Source: VMDH01 sp038108875 (GTDB taxonomy: Bacteria; Pseudomonadota; Gammaproteobacteria; Magnimaribacterales; D2472). Taken from it: DNA of 18,281 nucleotides. Shown one piece after another: positions 15,404 through 18,281 of this stretch (positions are counted from its first letter, which is position 1; the number at the start of each line of letters is the position of its first letter). The stretch is from contig JAYNII010000016.1 in assembly GCA_038108875.1 (NCBI GenBank), forward strand, positions 1-18,281. Reading direction: 5' to 3'. The notes beneath the pieces were generated by a model. It searched no databases. It was not told the DNA's origin and worked only from the letters and a program-made list of their open reading frames with translations. Made by a program: the position numbers and the translations under genes.

Positions 15404-16292
15404 ACTTATTTAGGAAAGATAACTCAAACGAATGCTTAAGATCTTTAAAAATTAAGTAATTTTGCGCCCAGCTTAAAACTGTTCGTGGAGACATAACCGT
15501 AGAAATATCACCGTTAGCAAAACCTTTTCTAGATAAGGTTGCTACTTGGATCATTTGCTTAAGAAGAGTTTTCTCATCTTTAGAAGATAATAAAGTTTTG
15601 CCAAGGATAATTTTTTCCTCTTGATCGCTTTCTAAATAATCTAGATTGCTCAAAATATGCCATCTGTCCAATTGGCCTTGATTAATTTGCTGAGTTCCAT
15701 GATAAAGACCCGTCATATCTCCTAAACCTACGGTATTGGTTGTTGCAAACAATCTAAAAAAGGGATTTGGGTGAATGACTCTATTTTGATCAAGCATGGT
15801 TAACTTTCCATCTACTTCCAAAATTCTCTGAATTACAAACATGACATCTGGTCTACCAGCATCGTATTCATCAAAAACTAGCGCTACAGGATTCTGTATT
15901 GCCCATGGCAACAAGCCTTCTTGAAAAGTTGTCACTTGTTTACCATCCTCAAGGGTAATGACATCCTTTCCAAGCAAATCTATTCTGCTGATATGGCTAT
16001 CTAAATTAATTCTCACCATTGGCCAATTTAGCCTTGCTGCAACCTGTTCCAGGTGTGTTGATTTACCAGTGCCGTGCATACCTTGGACCATGACTCTTTT
16101 ATTAAACACAAATCCCGCAAGGATCGCTTCCGTGGTATTTTTGTCAAATACATAAGATTCATCTTTATCTGGAACCCATTCAGTTGTTTCGTTAAAACCT
16201 TCAACTTTAAAGGCAACTTCTGTACCAAATACTTTTTTGGTATCTATAGTGGATTTGGTAAGTTTTAGATTTTTTAAGTCTGATATCTGCAT
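15333..16292 (-). CDS. cobS: CobS-like AAA+ ATPase
   Basis: MoxR-type AAA+ ATPase homologous to the cobaltochelatase subunit CobS. The 319 residues are nearly canonical: VFGTEVAF at the start, FDKNTTEAILAGF, Walker A GMHGTGKST (71-79), HISRIDLLGKD, Walker B VALVFDEYD (136-144), sensor ATTN (183-186), GLYHGTQQINQGQLDRW, and the C-terminal FLNKCDDGEKPIIEEYYQRC. CobS normally ends shortly after this last block, so the 3' end is intact and the overlap with cobT is real. The leader is A-rich (AAAATAAAA before ATG) with no Shine-Dalgarno sequence. It is divergent from tesB. With CobT it forms a two-protein ring machine; the chelatase partner is not in view. Confidence 0.92.
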   Translation of the reverse strand: MQISDLKNLKLTKSTIDTKKVFGTEVAFKVEGFNETTEWVPDKDESYVFDKNTTEAILAGFVFNKRVMVQGMHGTGKSTHLEQVAARLNWPMVRINLDSHISRIDLLGKDVITLEDGKQVTTFQEGLLPWAIQNPVALVFDEYDAGRPDVMFVIQRILEVDGKLTMLDQNRVIHPNPFFRLFATTNTVGLGDMTGLYHGTQQINQGQLDRWHILSNLDYLESDQEEKIILGKTLLSSKDEKTLLKQMIQVATLSRKGFANGDISTVMSPRTVLSWAQNYLIFKDLKHSFELSFLNKCDDGEKPIIEEYYQRCCGSQERK

Positions 16293-16402
16293 TTTTATTT
16301 TTTTTAAGAAAAGTATCCTAACCCTTGATCAAAGAAACTTCTAGCAAAATCGTGGATTATTACCACTACAATAACTCTATCCATGGCATACTAGATTGGC
16401 TT

Positions 16403-17266
16403 ATGAATCAGGCACTCAAAACCGCTCTCGGGTTATTTAAATTAGAACAAGTTGATCGCGACATATTTTCATGGAGCGGGGATAGTGTTGGATTTCAAAG
16501 AATATTTGGTGGACAGGTTATGGCCCAAACACTAATTGCTGCATATCAAACTGTTGAAGACAGTTTGAGAAAGGCTCATTCCTTTCATTCCTATTTTCTT
16601 AGACCAGGGGATTTGAGCAAAAAAATAATATTTGATGTTGATCGTATTCGTGATGGAAAAAGTTTTACTACTAGAAGAGTGAGAGCTATACAAAATGGAG
16701 AGGCTATATTTAATTGCTCTATTTCTTTTCAAAAGCCAGAAAAGGGGTTATTTCATCAAATCAAACTTGATGCAGTTCCAGGACCAGATGGTCTTAAAAG
16801 CGAGTGGGAATTAAGGTATCAAGAACGAAAGAAGATTTCTAAAAAGTACTTGCCTATGTGGCTTAGGGAAAGAGAAATTGAGATGCGACAAGTTGATCCT
16901 CAAGATTTAATTAATCCGATCAAGACAGACCCTGAGCGCTTAACCTGGATTAAACCTTCAGGAAAATTGCCTAATGATCCTAAGATTCATCAAGCTTTGC
17001 TTTTATACGTATCAGATATGGGGTTGTTGGGAACAGCCATACAACCCCACGGGTTAAGTTTTATGAGCAAAAAATTTCAATCAGCAAGTCTCGATCATGC
17101 CATGTGGTTTCATGGAAATATAAATTTTAATGATTGGGTCCTATATAGGATTGAAAGCCCTATCTCGGGAAATGCCAGAGGCTTTTCTAGGGGCTCCCTT
17201 TATACCAAAAGAGGCAAACTCATTGCTTCCACTGCTCAAGAGGGTCTCATGAGAATATGGGATTAA
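16403..17266 (+). CDS. tesB: Acyl-CoA thioesterase II
   Basis: Hydrolyses acyl-CoA to free acid and CoA through a double hotdog fold, in the cytoplasm. The start is placed at ATG 16403 (MNQALKTALGLFKLEQ), which gives 287 residues against 286 in E. coli TesB, whose sequence begins MSQALKNLLTLLNLEK. The frame extends upstream to TTG 16325 but those 26 residues look unlike the family. Seen: FGGQVMAQ, HSFHSYFLRPGD, DGKSFTTRRV, LDHAMWFH, NDWVLYRIESP, ARGFSRG, STAQEGLMR. Catalytic positions map to Asp205 (YVSD), Ser229 (SLDH, Thr in E. coli) and Gln279 (AQEG). A -10-like TACAAT is at 16367-16372. Its stop overlaps that of hemE by 4 nt. Confidence 0.93.
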   Translation: MNQALKTALGLFKLEQVDRDIFSWSGDSVGFQRIFGGQVMAQTLIAAYQTVEDSLRKAHSFHSYFLRPGDLSKKIIFDVDRIRDGKSFTTRRVRAIQNGEAIFNCSISFQKPEKGLFHQIKLDAVPGPDGLKSEWELRYQERKKISKKYLPMWLREREIEMRQVDPQDLINPIKTDPERLTWIKPSGKLPNDPKIHQALLLYVSDMGLLGTAIQPHGLSFMSKKFQSASLDHAMWFHGNINFNDWVLYRIESPISGNARGFSRGSLYTKRGKLIASTAQEGLMRIWD

Positions 17267-18281
17267 TTACTTCTAATAATATCTATCATTAATTGAACTT
17301 TGCTGGGATCAATATCCGGTGTTATCCCGTGACCTAGATTAAAAATATATCCAGGATAGTTGTTCATTTCTTGAAGAATATATTTAACTGTTTGCTCAAT
17401 AGTTGCATCATTCTTTTTAAGAATTTCAGGATTCAAGTTACCTTGAATAGCTTTTAAGCCCTCAAAATCATTTCTTGCTTTCTTAATATTTTGAGACCAA
17501 TGCAATGATAAGCAGTTGATGCCATCAAGAGCGCAAGGCGTTACTTCTATGGGAGGAGATTTTTCAAATAAAATAATTGGAGTAGTTGAAGTTGAGCTGT
17601 CATCTCTTAAAAGTTTTACAAGTCTTTTTGATGGGTTTAATGAGAAATCTTCAAAATCTTTTTCAGACAATATGTCTGCCCATGAATCAAAAATTTGAAT
17701 TGCTTGCACACCAGATCTTATTTGTTCTCTCAAGTATTCAAAACAAGCTTGGGTCAGAATCTCTAGCAAAGACCGGAAAGTAGTTGGTTCTCTGGAGAGG
17801 AGTTCTTTTGTTTTTCGGAACTCTTTTGAGCCCTTGCCTTCAATTGCGTAAGCAGCTAAAGTCCATGGAGATCCACAAAACCCAATTAGTGGAATGTTTT
17901 TAGGTAGAACTTTTTTAGTTGCAATAACTGCATCATATACATAACTTAACTTCTCATGCGGTAATGCCTTTGGTAGGTTCTCTATATCAGATATTGAGGA
18001 GATAGGATTGCTAAAAATAGGACCGTGACCTTCTCCAAATTCTAGTCCCATCCCAAGGGCATTTGGAATCGTAAGAATATCTGAAAACAAAATACTTGCA
18101 TCAAGATCAAATCTATTAATTGGCTGCAAAGCAAGTTCAGCACAAATCTCTGGTTTTTTGATCATATCCAAGAAATTAGCAAAACCTTTTCTAATCTCTT
18201 GGTACTCAGGGAGATACCTGCCTGCCTGTCTCATCAACCAAATAGGAGGTGTAACTTGAGACTCAAGATTGAGGGCTGCTA
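17263..18281 (-). CDS. hemE: Uroporphyrinogen decarboxylase (5'-truncated)
   Basis: Decarboxylates the four acetates of uroporphyrinogen III to give coproporphyrinogen III, in heme synthesis. The frame is open to the window edge (reading ALNLESQVTPPIWLMRQAGRYLPEY), so the gene starts outside; the TTG at 18237 is simply the Leu of WLMRQAGRY. About 15 N-terminal residues are missing by family length. Seen: RQAGRYLPEY with the substrate-binding arginines, LFSDILTIP with the catalytic Asp, GFCGSPWTLAAYAIEGKGS, IQIFDSWAD, and FNLGHGITPDID with the conserved late His. The segment LFEKSPPIEVTPCALDGINCLSLHWS is less typical than the rest (Asp is more usual than His in SLHW). It is convergent with tesB, stops overlapping by 4 nt. 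Confidence 0.95.
   Translation of the reverse strand, partial: AALNLESQVTPPIWLMRQAGRYLPEYQEIRKGFANFLDMIKKPEICAELALQPINRFDLDASILFSDILTIPNALGMGLEFGEGHGPIFSNPISSISDIENLPKALPHEKLSYVYDAVIATKKVLPKNIPLIGFCGSPWTLAAYAIEGKGSKEFRKTKELLSREPTTFRSLLEILTQACFEYLREQIRSGVQAIQIFDSWADILSEKDFEDFSLNPSKRLVKLLRDDSSTSTTPIILFEKSPPIEVTPCALDGINCLSLHWSQNIKKARNDFEGLKAIQGNLNPEILKKNDATIEQTVKYILQEMNNYPGYIFNLGHGITPDIDPSKVQLMIDIIRSN

Noticed and set aside
13607..16292. Calling the cobST pair proof of cobalamin synthesis
   Set aside because: CobN and all corrin-ring genes are missing from the window, and CobS/CobT homologues occur in organisms that do not make B12.
16325..16402. N-terminal extension of the thioesterase from TTG 16325
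   Set aside because: The 26 extra residues do not resemble TesB, while ATG 16403 gives a start and length almost identical to E. coli TesB. The extension also covers the likely promoter region.
1..18281. CRISPR arrays, insertion sequences, phage genes or attachment sites
   Set aside because: No spaced direct repeats, transposase, integrase or tRNA-flanking duplication was found. The tRNA-Ala is followed directly by a housekeeping gene.

Overview
The window looks like a contig piece from a streamlined, AT-rich marine gammaproteobacterium. SAR86-like or a similar oligotroph is my best guess, from gene content and style only. Genes are packed tightly: three convergent pairs abut or overlap by 0-4 nt, and several same-strand genes overlap. 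I see no stretch over 300 bases without a gene, no convincing intrinsic terminator, no mobile element and no CRISPR array. A run of 100 Ns (4392-4491) is an assembly gap that truncates two genes.

Left part (1-5501): the 3' part of a flavin Baeyer-Villiger-type monooxygenase; convergent to it an exported S46 dipeptidyl-peptidase; divergent from that an isoaspartyl peptidase/L-asparaginase cut by the gap; then, on the minus strand, a DUF952 protein (also cut) and a 56-residue coiled-coil protein; then a DoxX-family membrane protein. The two peptidases suggest peptide or isopeptide scavenging.

Middle (5502-10156): a FecA-like TonB-dependent receptor behind a perfect Fur box, then tRNA-Ala(UGC), shikimate kinase, and a convergent type II pantothenate kinase. 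These are followed by a small one-TM protein coupled to a Bax-inhibitor-1 family membrane protein.

Right part (10221-18281): a three-gene minus-strand operon encodes a ferritin-like diiron protein, an exported parallel beta-helix protein and an exported diheme cytochrome c. The last two match the TIGR03805/TIGR03806 pair, which regularly occurs together and whose function is unknown as far as I know. A consensus promoter with a perfect palindrome over the predicted start site precedes the operon, so it looks like one repressor-controlled unit. It is the best candidate here for an undescribed system. Upstream lies a cobS-cobT-like AAA+/VWA pair with no cobN in view, then acyl-CoA thioesterase II, and finally the truncated hemE.
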